From assembly GCF_026262505.1 (NCBI RefSeq), contig NC_067204.1:18578165-18642164 (forward strand): a stretch of DNA of 64,000 nucleotides. Reading direction: 5' to 3'. Under the pieces are notes generated by a model. The model ran no database searches. It saw only the letters and a program-made list of their open reading frames with translations, and had not been told where the DNA came from. Positions 43,401 through 54,154 of this stretch are shown one piece after another (positions within the stretch are counted from its first letter, which is position 1; each line of letters begins with the position of its first letter). Made by a program: the position numbers and the translations under genes. Source of the DNA: Trichomonas vaginalis G3 (lineage: Eukaryota > Parabasalia > Trichomonadida > Trichomonadidae).

Positions 43401-43664
43401 CCAGTAGAAATTCTGCCAGTAGAAGTTCTACCAGTAGAAACTTTACTAGTAGAAGTTCTGCCAGTATAAACTCTACCAGTAGAAGTTCTGCCAGTAGAAG
43501 TTCTACCAGTATAAACTCTACCAGTAGAAGTTCTGCCAGTATAAACTCTACCAGTAGAAGTTCTGCTAAAGTATTCAATTTTGAGGGAAACAGTAGAAGT
43601 TCTGCCAGTATAAACTCTACCAGTAGAAGTTCTGCCAGTATAAACTCTACCAGTAGAAGTTCTA
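43401..43664. repeat. 15-bp minisatellite
   Basis: Alternating 15-bp units AGTAGAAGTTCTGCC and AGTATAAACTCTACC, with one short interruption near 43567-43590. Both strands stay open through it only because the unit is a multiple of three; I do not call a gene. The region 43684-43871 up to the terminal repeat is AT-rich and empty. Confidence 0.85.
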
Positions 43665-43871
43665 CTAAAGTATTCATAAACACCTTTTTATATCTTATTT
43701 ACATCTAACATGCACCGATTTATTTTATAACTTTATTAATACTAAATTTTATTTCATACAAAAAATAAAAATTCATAAGTTATATATTAATTTAATAAAT
43801 TATATTATCATTTATAATAAAATTTTTCGAAATGCAGATAAATTTTAACATGTTCGAAATGAAACTATTAT

Positions 43872-43918
43872 AAAATATATTCTTTTTATTAATGGTAATA
43901 TAGGAATTGTAGGAATAA
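43872..43918 (-). repeat. Maverick 1 right terminal inverted repeat
   Basis: Exact reverse complement of 27326-27372. Confidence 0.85.
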
Positions 43919-44261
43919 GGTCAGGTATGAGGGGCTTCCAGGGGCTGCGCCCCTTCTAGCCCTAAGAAATTTTGCCCAAGACCCAAGAGGAGGACCGAAC
44001 CCCAGCCGACCAGCCGGTGACTTTTTTGTAGAGCGCTCAAAATAGTATAACTTTGTCCGGACAAGCAAGGGTCTATCGTCGCTACAGGAAAAGTTACAGG
44101 CGTTCCAAGGAAGTATACTTTGAGAAGCCTTTCCCCCTTATAGAATGAGAGAGGACGGTTATTTTACAAAACTGACAACACTTTGACCGGATAGTTTTTT
44201 GAGCTGAACAAAAAGTGTCATATAAACATCTGTCAAAAGCCTCTTTTTTACTTTACTTAAA
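43919..44261. other. Junction region between the two elements
   Basis: Unusually GC-rich for this window up to about 44040. It contains a perfect hairpin AGGGGC-TGC-GCCCCT at 43940-43954. AGTATAACTTTG at 44044 begins with the AG expected of Polinton ends and is my candidate left end of the second element. A palindrome AAGTATACTT lies at 44111-44120. No gene seen. Confidence 0.4.
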
Positions 44262-47200
44262 ATGCCACGTAAGCTACGTAAGAATTTACGTAAGAGGAAG
44301 AGAGCATTGAAACATCCAATAGTAAAACTAACACCACAACAACAGTTGCAACAACAAATGCTGAATGACCCCACTATGTTGCAACAAATGTCAAGCAATC
44401 CTATGCTTTTAAACAGAGTTTTTGGTGCACAGAGTGGAGGTTTAAGAGCGGCACTTTTAGCAAAAATGGCAGGCTATGGTGGAGCTGCAGACGGAACAGC
44501 ATATAACCCTCAAAGTCAAATGAATTTGAGTTCACTCAAAAATCAAATATCAGATGTCAAAAAGTCAAACATAGACATACAGAAGCAAATAAGTGAAAAC
44601 GAAAAGAAACTAGAATATGACAGACACACAAAGAAACTCAATGAGTTAAACGTAGAGAAAAAGAAGAAAGAAGAACAACTGAAAGAACTAAGTACAGAGA
44701 ATATGCGAAAAAAGTGTCAGAAAAAGCAGCAGAAGTAGCAAAAATGGAACAAGATGTCATAAATTTGAAAAACCATACTACTCAATATAAAGTACTGAAA
44801 GATGAAGAGATAAAACAAAAAGCCCTGAAGACATATATGGATAGCGATGAGTATAAAAAAGAAGTTGAAGCAAATGTAAAGGCAGAAAAACTTTTACAGT
44901 TGCAAAACCAAACCGTACAGTATAAAACTTAGCACAAGAAAGTAAAAATGACGACGCAGCCATGCAAAAGGCAATGAAAAGCGCAGAATATATAAAAGCT
45001 AACAATGACTGGTTAGATGCCCAAGCCAACGCTAAAGCAGCTCAGCTTATAGGGTCAATAAGGACAAAAATACAAGCGGATGAAGACAGTTCAAATGAAG
45101 CTTTAACAAATGCTGACTTTAAGAACGCCTTCGAAGCTCTTCATAGTAAGGTGAAACAAGTGAACGACTTCTCATCTGGAAAGAAACTGAAGTCTGAAGG
45201 TTTCGACAAAGAGTTAAAAGAAGTAGCACAAAATATGACGAAAATAACAGATGCAGCAACGAGACAGGCAGTTCAAAGTGCCTATGACGCCGTTAGAGCA
45301 ACTGTTGTGAAAAGTCAAGAAAAAGAGTTACAACAGACCAAAACAGACCTAGTAAATGCTTTCTTAAAAACGAAAAGTCAGATAGGACACTATGCTGCAG
45401 ATGGAACATATGTGCCAGCTGGTGGAACTTATATACCAGCTGGTGGAACATATATACCAGCTGTTGGAATTTATATACCACCAAACCCTCCAAGAGAAGC
45501 ACCTGCACCAGGACTACCTAAAACATTTACATCGTCAAATGGACACAGACACAGGCATGCACCAAAACCAACACAACAACAACCACAACCAGCACAACAA
45601 CCAACAGTTCAAAACACTGCACAACAACCACCTCCACAACCAGCACAACAACCAACAGTTCAAAACCCTGCACAACAACAACCAGCACAGCAACCACAAA
45701 CAGAACAAGGAAACCAAGAATTCTTAAAAAGGCTTAAGGAAGACTATGGTTACCCAGATAGTATTGACTTTAGTGACAGATATAAAGAAGCTATTAGAAA
45801 GTTCAAGGGAGGAAATACTGACCCGAACCTATTTAGCTTTATGGTTCAGCACCAAATGGGATATAATTTCAAACCTGGAAAATACAAGCTCGCTAAGGGA
45901 TATGATTTAATAGCATATCATCCAAATGACATGAACGAATTTACTCCGAGATATTTGATGTCAGAGCTAAATGACAATTCAACTCCCGTCATGAAACGCG
46001 TAAAAAATAGAGACGGAACGAAAGAAGAAAGGTTTATGAGTCCGGATGACTTAGAAAGGGAACTTGTTAAAAACGGTCTCGGAATATATGAAATGCCAGC
46101 AGATGAGGTACAAGAAACTCCACAGGAAGAAGTTCAGATACAACCAGACATGGAAGAAATAGTTCAGCAACAACAGCTAGAAGAGCCTGAAGGAAACGAA
46201 CAAGTCCTTCCTTTGGAAACTAACTTCACAGAACTAGATGAAGATTTGGAACAGCCGAAAAATCTTGACCCTCAACAAGAGTATGCGGAGAATATGGAAT
46301 CTTTCCAAGAGTCTAAAAAAAATTCGGCTGACATAGTAGAAGAATATCGAAAAATGTTTGCCGACATACAAAAGACTCCAACACCAGATGAAAATATTCA
46401 GCATAGAATGGAAGTACTGAAAGAAAATGTACACAAATACAACAACCCTTTTTACTTACGAGCATTTAACGTTCAATCTTTGGATGAACTCGGTGAAAAT
46501 AAAAGGTTAAATTTCAACAAAACATATAGAAATGAAACATTGTTTAAAGTTCATTCAGAACCTAACCAAGATGGAAACAAACCTACTTTTGTTTCTGCAG
46601 ACTATGGAACTACAATGAGATGGGGTCATAAAGCAAATCCGGATAGGTGGTTCATAAACTTACAACCACAATTCCAAGAAGTTGTAGACGCAATGGAAGT
46701 CAATGGTGAACCAGATATAGCTGGTATTTTAAGCGCGGCTTTAATGCCATTGAAAGATATGAAACATGCAGATATTTTGGACCAGTATGAAATGAACATG
46801 GCTGATGGAAATATAACACCTGACGTTCTAGAACATTTATCTCAAAGAACTACACAGAACCATAGAGATGGTATATTTGGTGAAGAGTTTAGAAAGAAAG
46901 TTAGGGAGACAGAAGGAAGAGAACCTATTGTACATGACCTTGCAAACGAAAGTTTACAAAATGTCATAAAAACTTACTTTGCAGACAATGAACGAGAAGG
47001 GATGAATATTTAAGAAAACTCAAATGGACAGTACCAAATGAAATGTTAGTATTGAAAAACATGTTCCTTGACAAAATAAAACCAACTACAGAAATAAATG
47101 ACGCAAGACTGAAACTTTGGGTAAAAGCTTTCCCATTCACAAAAGATATTGTTGGTAACATGGAAAGAAAACCAGAATGGCTACAAAAACATATATTTGG

Positions 47201-47603
47201 AAACGAGCTTATTCCATATGGACAAGCTCTGTTTGAAGAGCTTGAACCGGAAACTCAGGAAAGAGTCATGCAAACAATACGCGAAGACTCAAATACAAAC
47301 TATGACAAACTCTTTCTAGGATATAGGTTACCTGAGGTGGGCGACCAGAGCTCAAAGGCAAAAAGGACATGGGAAATTTGCAACATACTAGATGAACATG
47401 AGGCAAAGATGCAACAACTTGAAGCAGAGGGCAAGTTACAAAAAGCGACACCAAAGAAGAAGAGAAGAGTAGAACAAAGTGAAAGTAGTGAAGAAGTAAC
47501 TTCATCTAGTGAAAGTAGTGGCAATGAAGGAAAAAGAAGAGTTAAAAACTCAGTCAGGAAGAAAGTAAAGCTTGGTCCACGTGGGTTCTATTATGACATA
47601 TAA
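44262..47603 (+). pseudogene. Large element protein, Gln/Pro-rich, three frame changes
   Basis: About 1110 codons. Strongly basic N-terminus (MPRKLRKNLRKRKRALKHP), Gln/Met-rich segment, a Gly-rich patch (GGLRAALLAKMAGYGGAADG), long coiled coils (to about codon 330), a 7-residue repeat (GTYIPAG three times, 21-bp DNA units near 45410-45470), Gln/Pro repeats (QQPAQQPTVQN), then a globular C-terminal half ending in a Ser-rich basic tail. Frame changes lie near 44710, 44930 and 46965; each time the neighbouring frame continues the same protein style. First gene from the left end, start region CTTTTTTACTTTACTTAAA before ATG. Possibly a terminal or core DNA-binding protein; not recognised. Confidence 0.55.
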
Positions 47604-47635
47604 ATCCAACTATTCTATATTTTTACACATATGAA

Positions 47636-49242
47636 ATGTACGCCGCTCAGAATATAACGCCAACAGTTTTGGATGCCATGAATGGAAATGTTTCCGAATG
47701 GTATAACGAATGCGACAATGCCATTAGAAGGTCAGAAATAGTTCCTGGAACTTACGAATATACAACTGCTGTTTCTTATGGAAATGTAGGTGAGTTTGGT
47801 GAAGGTTCTTCAACAACAGTAGATATTGCTTGCGACAGGTTTCATATAATTTCTATTGACAACTCATTCTTATACGTGGAACAAGACATTGAAATAAAAC
47901 CTTCTGCCAAGTTGTCTGACAAGAAAGGTTGCAATGGAATTTTCTATGTCGGATACCAATATGCTCCAGAAGTTTTTATGGGATATAAGATATATTCTAA
48001 CTCTGACTTAGTTCAAACAGTAACATGGGCAAACTATGAATGGTTCGCTTTGAGAAACTCAGTACAACCACAAGCTAGAGAACAAACAGACCAGTACGCC
48101 ACCATTGAGAAAATAAGAAGACTTGACCCTAACGTTCCAGGAGTTTATGTTAACCTTTCTGGACAAACTGCAGCAGCAGTAACCAAAGTAAAACTGAAAC
48201 TTAGAGTCCCTTTGTCATCTTTCCTCATCTTCAGGTTTTTAAGATACTTGCCAAACTGGGCAGGAAAAATTTCTATCGAACTTACTCCAAGCAAAAATAA
48301 CTTAGTCATTGCACCAACACAAGACCCATTCACTCTTACAGAAGTAGTGGAACAAATAAAACGTCATTCGCCGACTTTTGCAAAGACAAAGTTGACTTAG
48401 ACTTTGGTTTCTCAAACCTCAACACTGAAGTAAACTATTATTTCAATGCTGCTGGAGATGCTTGGGACCCAGTTAAGTTCACATGCGAAAAGTTTGAATG
48501 CAAGAGAATAGAAAGCAGACTTGCAGTCTATATGTTGGACCCAGATATTTCAAATGCTTTAGCTGCCAAATATATTGCAGTTCCACTTATGTTCCCTATA
48601 CACCAAATATCTGTCAAAGACTTTGCAGGTGAAGTTGGAAACCAAAGTGCTGACCCAGGTGCAAGAACAGATATTGCTTTAACAACTGCAATGAAACATG
48701 CAGATACTATGTTTGTACTGTTCAGACGAACTATAAATGACTATTCTTGTTTCTACAACCCCGGTATTAAATATCATATAAACATAGATGGCAAATATTA
48801 TCCAAGAGAAGAATATTCTACAGTTGAGGATATGAGGTCATACAACTTGACATTAGATGCTATGAACTTTAACAACAACTTCACAACAACCATTAACCCT
48901 GAAATGCAAAGTTCTATTATGCCATATGTGAAAGTATGGACTCATGCAGGAGGTCAAAAAACTCAATATACAAATGGAGACCGTTCAAACTTTTGGCTTG
49001 GCATTCCATTTGCTGACTCAGAAGACTTTATGGGTGGTATTTCAACTGTTGGTACAGTTCAAATACAATATACTGGTGACAGAGACGGTCCAGATGAATT
49101 GAAAGCAAAGAAGTTTACAAAACCAATAGCACTTTTCACGGAAGATGCTCTTTTGAAGATTCGTTCGATGAAACCTGCTGGGGCTCCTCAGATTGGCATA
49201 ACGACAGCTTCCATCGAGCAGATTTTGGCAGCAGGTCAGTAA
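47636..49242 (+). pseudogene. Major capsid protein (double-jelly-roll candidate), one frame change
   Basis: About 535 codons starting MYAAQNITPTVLDAMNG. Beta-rich with capsid-like segments (STTVDIACDRFHIISIDNSFLYVEQDIEI, NWAGKISIELTPSKNNLVI, NYYFNAAGDAWDPVKF). The frame changes near 48362 and then runs to TAA at 49242. Size, composition and position before the minor capsid and ATPase genes match Maverick capsid proteins and the gene at 40127-41764. Would form the hexameric lattice of a virion. A single base change could be a sequence error. Confidence 0.65.
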
Positions 49243-49555
49243 GTTGTTCTTGAACTGACTTCTCTCCGTCAAATATTGACAGTACGCCAGTTTTGACATA
49301 AAATTGTAAGATAAACTTACCTTTAGAAATATCTGTAAGTTTTGTTGTTATATTTTTGTCTGCTTCAAGAACTTTCACCATTTCAGTTATACCAACTTTC
49401 TTTGCTTTATGAAAATATTTTGGTTCAGCAAAGACTGCTATTCTATAACATTTTCCATTGTTTGTGTAAAGAACTATTCTGTCAATGTATTTGTATTGTT
49501 TGTGTGTGTAAACTTTGTTTTGCTTCAATTCGAAGAGATACTCAAATACGTCCAT
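49136..49555 (-). CDS. Element hypothetical protein, 139 aa, overlapping capsid gene end
   Basis: Starts MDVFEYLFELKQNKVYTHKQ; mixed alpha/beta, no motif. Its last 107 bp lie opposite the end of the capsid gene, so the C-terminal 35 residues (LPKSARWKLSLCQSEEPQ...) may be an accidental extension or a real convergent overlap. It shares an 18-bp divergent start region with 49574. Confidence 0.5.
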   Translation of the reverse strand: MDVFEYLFELKQNKVYTHKQYKYIDRIVLYTNNGKCYRIAVFAEPKYFHKAKKVGITEMVKVLEADKNITTKLTDISKGKFILQFYVKTGVLSIFDGEKSVQEQLTDLLPKSARWKLSLCQSEEPQQVSSNESSKEHLP

Positions 49556-49573
49556 CTTTTTATTCTAAGTAAA
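49556..49573. promoter_or_regulatory. 18-bp divergent start region
   Basis: TTTTTATTCTAAGTAAA precedes the ATG at 49574 on the plus strand. The minus-strand gene starts at 49555. Both promoters must fit in or overlap these bases. Confidence 0.5.
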
Positions 49574-50155
49574 ATGTCATTTCCGAAAAATAGAAGCGTA
49601 AGTGTTTCAAAAGGTTTAATGGCGGTGGCAGATGTGAAGTTAAATTCACCAACTCAAACAAACACTCAAAGTGTTGTTGTCAATGTCAAAGAAAGAGATG
49701 TTGAAGTGGGGAAACCATACGAGGACGAAGATGGTATAACAATTGTTCCTGTAAAAGAACAACCAACATATCCTGAAGTTAGCAGAGACTTAAGTTCTGT
49801 TGCAGATATTCGAAATGACTACCAACAACTTAAAGACAAACTTAAAACTCAGGAGAAGATTTGTCAAGCTTTAGGTATAATGTTAAACTTGGTCGAACAC
49901 AACCCTGTAAAAGTGAACTCATATGTCATTGCACCTCATGAAGTTTTGAAAGAACTATTGAAACTTTTGACAGAGGCAGACGATATAAACATCAAAGAAA
50001 TAGAACCCGACATTGCTTGCTGTGGTGTTTCATATAATGTCATTGACAAGATATACGTTATGAAAGGAGGTGAGACGTTGAACTTAAAATATAGTTTCCC
50101 AGACGTTATAAAAATATTTGACGACCACAACATTTCATTAAAATTTAGTTGCTAA
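49574..50155 (+). CDS. Capsid-associated conserved protein, 193 aa
   Basis: Intact from MSFPKNRSVSVSKGLM. The longer frame upstream runs through the divergent gene and is not used. N-terminal flexible part, Pro-rich acidic middle (GITIVPVKEQPTYPEV), helical segment, and C-terminal beta part with IACCGVSYNVI and NISLKFSC, matching the broken gene at 37611-38266 in element 1. Five bases separate it from the minor capsid gene. Likely a virion component; specific role unknown. Confidence 0.6.
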   Translation: MSFPKNRSVSVSKGLMAVADVKLNSPTQTNTQSVVVNVKERDVEVGKPYEDEDGITIVPVKEQPTYPEVSRDLSSVADIRNDYQQLKDKLKTQEKICQALGIMLNLVEHNPVKVNSYVIAPHEVLKELLKLLTEADDINIKEIEPDIACCGVSYNVIDKIYVMKGGETLNLKYSFPDVIKIFDDHNISLKFSC

Positions 50156-50159
50156 GTAA

Positions 50160-50990
50160 ATGGCAGAAGACATAGTGGTTTATACTATTACGACTAAAAA
50201 CCCTGAGTCATATAATTCTATAACAACAAACTTACAAAGTCCTCAAGGACGATATTGTAAACTAACCTTAAACACAATGACGACTAAAGCCTGTTTTGCT
50301 CTTTTGACACCAGAAGACTTTGTTGTTGTGAATGGTAAAAAATACTTCTTTGAAGATACTTACTCAGATATACCACCAACAGGTTTTGTTGACTTATTTA
50401 ATACTTTAAGGACGGATGTAACATGTGCTGCAACTAGAGCAGGTTTCATTATGTTTGGATGTCCGACTGAGTTTACTATAAACAATATGAGCTATAATAC
50501 AAAACTTATATCTGGTTTTTACTACCAACAGTTTCCTATAACAGGAAAAGGTGTCATACAAGGTCTATCTATTCCATTGACTTTAAGTACACCTATTTTA
50601 TATATTGTTTCAAACTTAGGTTCAAAGTGCTATTCGAATGTCGACAGAAACTACTATGACCAAAAGATACTCATGCGTATAAACAACACATTCTCTGCTG
50701 GTTTGCCTATTGTTCATTCGAATGCAGAGTTTTCAGCTTTAGTAAACTCAAACACTTTAGCAAACATAAACTTAACCTTAGTTGACGCAAACTTTGTTCC
50801 TGTAAAACTTTTATGTCCTATGTATTTGTCAATGACGGCAGAAAGTTTCGAATTGGAAGATGCAACTGGTGAAAGTATTGTACTACAAGAACAACTTCAA
50901 CAACAAATAGCTCAAGAACAACAAATGCAACAAATGGAACAAATGCAACAAAAGTCAAGAATAAAAAAAATATTTTTTTTATTTTTATAA
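50160..50990 (+). CDS. Candidate minor capsid (penton-like) protein
   Basis: 276 residues, beta-rich: PQGRYCKLTLNTMTTKACFALL, PILYIVSNLGSKCY, FSALVNSNTLANINLTLVDANFVPVKL. The last segment lines up in pattern with the protein at 36405-37115. A Gln/Met-rich tail follows (QEQQMQQMEQMQQ). The final residues (RIKKIFFLFL) are encoded by the start region of the next gene, so a small frame change near the end is possible. Position between the capsid partner gene and the helicase supports a structural role. Confidence 0.5.
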   Translation: MAEDIVVYTITTKNPESYNSITTNLQSPQGRYCKLTLNTMTTKACFALLTPEDFVVVNGKKYFFEDTYSDIPPTGFVDLFNTLRTDVTCAATRAGFIMFGCPTEFTINNMSYNTKLISGFYYQQFPITGKGVIQGLSIPLTLSTPILYIVSNLGSKCYSNVDRNYYDQKILMRINNTFSAGLPIVHSNAEFSALVNSNTLANINLTLVDANFVPVKLLCPMYLSMTAESFELEDATGESIVLQEQLQQQIAQEQQMQQMEQMQQKSRIKKIFFLFL

Positions 50991-50992
50991 AA
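50963..50992 (+). promoter_or_regulatory. Element-type start region
   Basis: A-run, TATTTTTTTTATTTTTATAAAA, then ATG at 50993. The same AAAATATTTTTT(TT)ATTTTTAT core precedes several genes of this element on both strands. Confidence 0.55.
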
Positions 50993-52227
50993 ATGTACAG
51001 AATAGATGTTTCAGATTTTTATGACTTCCAAGCTTCAGAAATATGTGTCCATTTAGAGACTATAACAAAGCAGTCGAGAATTTGAAACGTTTAGTCATTT
51101 ATGTCGACTCTGCCCCAGAATGTTATGTCATGAAAGAATGGGATGTTGTCTTTAACAAACCAAGAGCGACAATAGTTTCAGAACAAGAATGTAGACAGAA
51201 ACTTAAGAAAATAAAAGTCGTACAAGTTGGTATGAAGATGTTAGATGCTTGGGATATCTTATTGTCAAAGTTAGAAGATTTTTCAGTTCGTGGTATAAAG
51301 TTTTATACACCTTCTCCAAACTTCTATTCTATCTTCACTGGATATAAATACGAACAAGTAGAATGGAAAGAAAATGTTATAGAAGCTTGGTTAGACCATG
51401 TCAAAGAAATTATATGCAATGGAAACGAAAGAGTCTATGAGTATATCTTATGTTGGTTTGCAAACATCTTACAACATCCAAGTGCTAAAAATGAAACTGC
51501 TCTCATCATAATTGGAAAACAAGGAACAGGTAAGAACACTTTCTTTACAGATATCTTATGCAAACTGTTAGAGGGCTATTCGAACCCTAATATGACAAAC
51601 TTAGAAAACATCTGCGGTAAATTTAACTCTTCAATAGAGAATATGAAACTTATAGTATGTAACGAACTTCAAAGTATAGATACAACAAAAGTTTTGAACT
51701 CAGATGCTTTGAAGAGTCTTATAACAGACAAAGTTGGAGTTGTTGAAAGAAAATATAAAGACCAAAGAGTTTGTGAAAATGTTGCAAACTTCGTCATGGT
51801 TTCAAACAATGCTGTTCCGATGAAGTTAGAAAGTTCTGACAGAAGATATGTAGTTGTCAGAACGTCAGATTCTCATATGCAAGATACAGAATATTTTGAC
51901 GACTTAGCAGAAACTTTGACATCTGACTTTTACAACCACTTGTTCTCATATTTCATGACATTAGATATTTCTAAGTTCAATCCAAGACAAATTCCACATA
52001 CCGAAGAGAGACAAACATTGTTAGAAGCAAACAAGAGTGTATATGAACTGTTCATAGATGAAACTGACTTTGAGTGTTTAGATGAAAGGTCATTGTACGA
52101 TTCGTATAAACAGTATTGTCAAGAGTATGGTTATATGACAGCGTCTAAACGAACATTCTTGGCAAATGTCAAAAGTCTTTTAGACGTACAGAATGGTGTA
52201 TATACAAAGAAAAATTTTTCTGAGTAA
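50993..52227 (+). pseudogene. SF3-type primase-helicase, N-terminal frame change
   Basis: The ATG at 50993 (MYRIDVSDFYDF) has the element start region, but the frame changes near 51040 to the 394-residue frame that ends at 52227. In that frame: Walker A IIGKQGTGKNTFF (about residues 156-168), Walker B KLIVCNELQS (about 202-211), motif C FVMVSNNAVPMKLESSDRRYV (about 250-270). This is the viral/phage SF3 helicase pattern of D5/DUF5906-type primase-helicases. It would unwind element DNA for replication. Element 1 shows no equivalent. The N-terminal primase part is absent or very short. Confidence 0.75.
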
Positions 52228-52232
52228 ATTTT

Positions 52233-52265
52233 AAAAAAAAATATTTTTTTTATCCGATAGAAAAG
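52233..52265 (+). promoter_or_regulatory. Element-type start region
   Basis: AAAAAAAAATATTTTTTTTATCCGATAGAAAAG just before the ATG at 52266; same core as at 50963. Confidence 0.5.
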
Positions 52266-52685
52266 ATGGCAAAATTCATCTCAGTAAACAAGTACATGTC
52301 AGGACTTAAAGAAGAACTAGACCCATTCACATATTTGAATGTTTACTTCTACCATTTTGAAAAGTCTACATATGACAAAGTTTGGAACATCGAACCGGTT
52401 AAGTTTGCTATTGTGACTAAAAATGGTGCGAAATTTGAAGACTTAGACATAGAAGGTTTGTTAACAGTCAAAGAAAGTTTTGACAGAAGGTTCTCAAACC
52501 TTAAAGAAGGCAAAGCATACAAACTTGTTATACCTTATGAACCAAAGAAAGCAGACGACTATGAATATTATGAGTCTAAAGTTGTAGAAGTTCAAGGTAA
52601 ATTGGGTAAAAAGATTTTAGAGTCTAAGCCAGTGTTTACTCCTAAAGAGGAAGAGAACATTGACATTGACCCAGAAATGTTCTAA
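52266..52685 (+). CDS. Small conserved element protein, 139 aa
   Basis: Intact. KFISVNKYMSGLKEEL, LNVYFYHF and NIEPVKFAIV match the N-terminal part of the protein at 42770-43249 in element 1. Acidic C-terminus (EEENIDIDPEMF). Family shared by both elements; function unknown. Confidence 0.6.
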   Translation: MAKFISVNKYMSGLKEELDPFTYLNVYFYHFEKSTYDKVWNIEPVKFAIVTKNGAKFEDLDIEGLLTVKESFDRRFSNLKEGKAYKLVIPYEPKKADDYEYYESKVVEVQGKLGKKILESKPVFTPKEEENIDIDPEMF

Positions 52686-52701
52686 AAATAAAATTTTATT
52701 T

Positions 52702-53154
52702 TTACATGTCAAATTTCTTTTTCTCTGGAACTGGTTCAGGTTCTTTCTTCTCTTCTTCTACTTTCTTTTCTTTCTTTTCTCTCTTCTTCTTTTCTGGTGG
52801 AGTTATGTCAAATTTGGCGCAACCATATTTATGTAAAAGTTCTTTGTCCTTTAATAGCTCTTCTATTCTGTTTTCTATTTCATCTTCAAGAACAGTGCAT
52901 GTGTCTTCTTTGCATTCTAAGAAGTTTTGTTGGACTTCATCTCTCCAAGAGGCGTCATCTTTGTCAACAAGTCTGTCATTGACAAATTTTAAGACTTCTC
53001 TGCTTAATGTTTTATGGTTCTTGTCATATTCCCAGAAACAGAACTTTAGAACAAATTCACCTTTCTTGTTTACACTATGTAAGATTTTATGGTCGACAGA
53101 TGTTTTGCTGTCGAAAAGCTTGTCTCGAATATAGATAGCGAAATCGCTAGACAT
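52702..53154 (-). CDS. Element hypothetical protein with charged tail, 150 aa
   Basis: Starts MSSDFAIYIRDKLFDSKTS; alpha/beta N-terminal part (GEFVLKFCFWEYDKNHK), helical middle, and a Lys/Glu/Pro-rich tail (EKKKREKKEKKVEEEKKEPEPVPEKKK). It resembles in outline the first gene of element 1 (27446-27781) but I cannot prove homology. Convergent with 52266, divergent from the ATPase at 53191. Confidence 0.5.
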   Translation of the reverse strand: MSSDFAIYIRDKLFDSKTSVDHKILHSVNKKGEFVLKFCFWEYDKNHKTLSREVLKFVNDRLVDKDDASWRDEVQQNFLECKEDTCTVLEDEIENRIEELLKDKELLHKYGCAKFDITPPEKKKREKKEKKVEEEKKEPEPVPEKKKFDM

Positions 53155-53190
53155 TTTCTAAAAGATAAAAATTTTAATTTTTCTAAAAAT

Positions 53191-54042
53191 ATGTTAGAAA
53201 AAAAGTTTGCTGACATTGACAAAAAATTTGAGAATGTTTTAAATAAGAACAAGAGGAAGTTGGAAAATGCTCAGATAAAACCCATACATGACAAGTTCTT
53301 ATTTGCTCAGAATGGTATAACAGGTCTAATTGCACCACCTGGGTCGGGTAAGACTTTCACTTATCTTAAAATGGCTGCACAACAACAAGAACTAGATGAG
53401 AAGAACCCATTCTATGAGTTAGTAGTCATTTGTAGTACTTCGGGTCAATTTGACCAAACCGTCAATTCGTTCAAAGATATTATAAAAAAGTCAAAACTAG
53501 TATGTATAAAAGACTCTGAGTTGTTGGATTGGATAAAGAAGTACCAAAGAAGAGTTTTGAAGTACAATGCTATAAATGAGTATGTCAATTCGAAGTTTAA
53601 AGACCCAAATGAGGAAATGCAGAGAATATTAGAGAAGAAACACTTCAGAAACAAACAGAAAGAGATAGAATACATTTCGAAGAAATTGCAATCTTACGAT
53701 TGGAAGACTTACCCTCACAGATGTCTTCTTATCTTAGATGATTTCGCCTCTCATCCTTTGTTAAAGAATAGAGAACAAGACATGTGTCGAATTCTTAAGA
53801 AGCTCAGACTTTAACATCTCTGTTGTCATTTGTGTACAGACAGCCAAGAGTTTAAGTAAGGATGTAAAGAGAATACTTACTGACATTGTACTTTCCCCGG
53901 ATTGTCCGAAGACGATTTCATGGAACTTGAAAGAGTCATGGCAGGTAAGTTTGACAGACATGAACTATGGAGAAGTACAAAGTCATACAAGACTCATACT
54001 TCTTTCAGAATTCATATTACGCGAACAAAGTTCAAATTGTAA
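53191..54042 (+). pseudogene. Genome-packaging ATPase (A32/FtsK-like), frameshifted
   Basis: Starts MLEKKFADIDKKFEN at 53191; the longer upstream frame overlaps the divergent gene. Walker A is LIAPPGSGKTFTYL, followed by LVVICSTSGQFDQT; Walker B is RCLLILDDFASHPL. Then, after a frame change near 53805, the sensor strand ISVVICVQTAKSLSKDVKR, and after another near 53900, the C-terminal SEDDFMELERVMAGKFDRHELW to TAA at about 54042. This order (Walker A, Walker B, then a Gln-containing strand) is that of viral packaging ATPases. Packs element DNA into capsids. All motifs present, frame broken twice. Confidence 0.75.
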
Positions 54043-54154
54043 AAAGTCAAGCGTAAAAAATGTAAGTGTTTGGTCTTGTCTGTTGTGGTGCTGGGCTGTC
54101 GGTTCTTCTGGCTTTGGAATGGACTCGGTTGGTGGTACGTCAGCCATCCGTTTG

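Larger units (their letters stand above)
27326..43918. mobile_element. Maverick/Polinton element 1, degenerate
   Basis: About 16.6 kb bounded by a 47-bp perfect inverted repeat (TTATTCCTACAATTCC at the outer left end). Contents are the Maverick set: family B polymerase, DDE-type integrase, packaging ATPase, major capsid and candidate minor capsid, plus a fibre-like protein and small genes. Polymerase, integrase, ATPase and capsid all carry frame breaks. No target-site duplication is visible outside the repeat, so the true ends may lie slightly further out. Confidence 0.8.

Noticed and set aside
43342..43708. Leu- or Ser-rich repeat proteins on either strand
   Set aside because: Products of a 15-bp minisatellite, whose length keeps all frames open.
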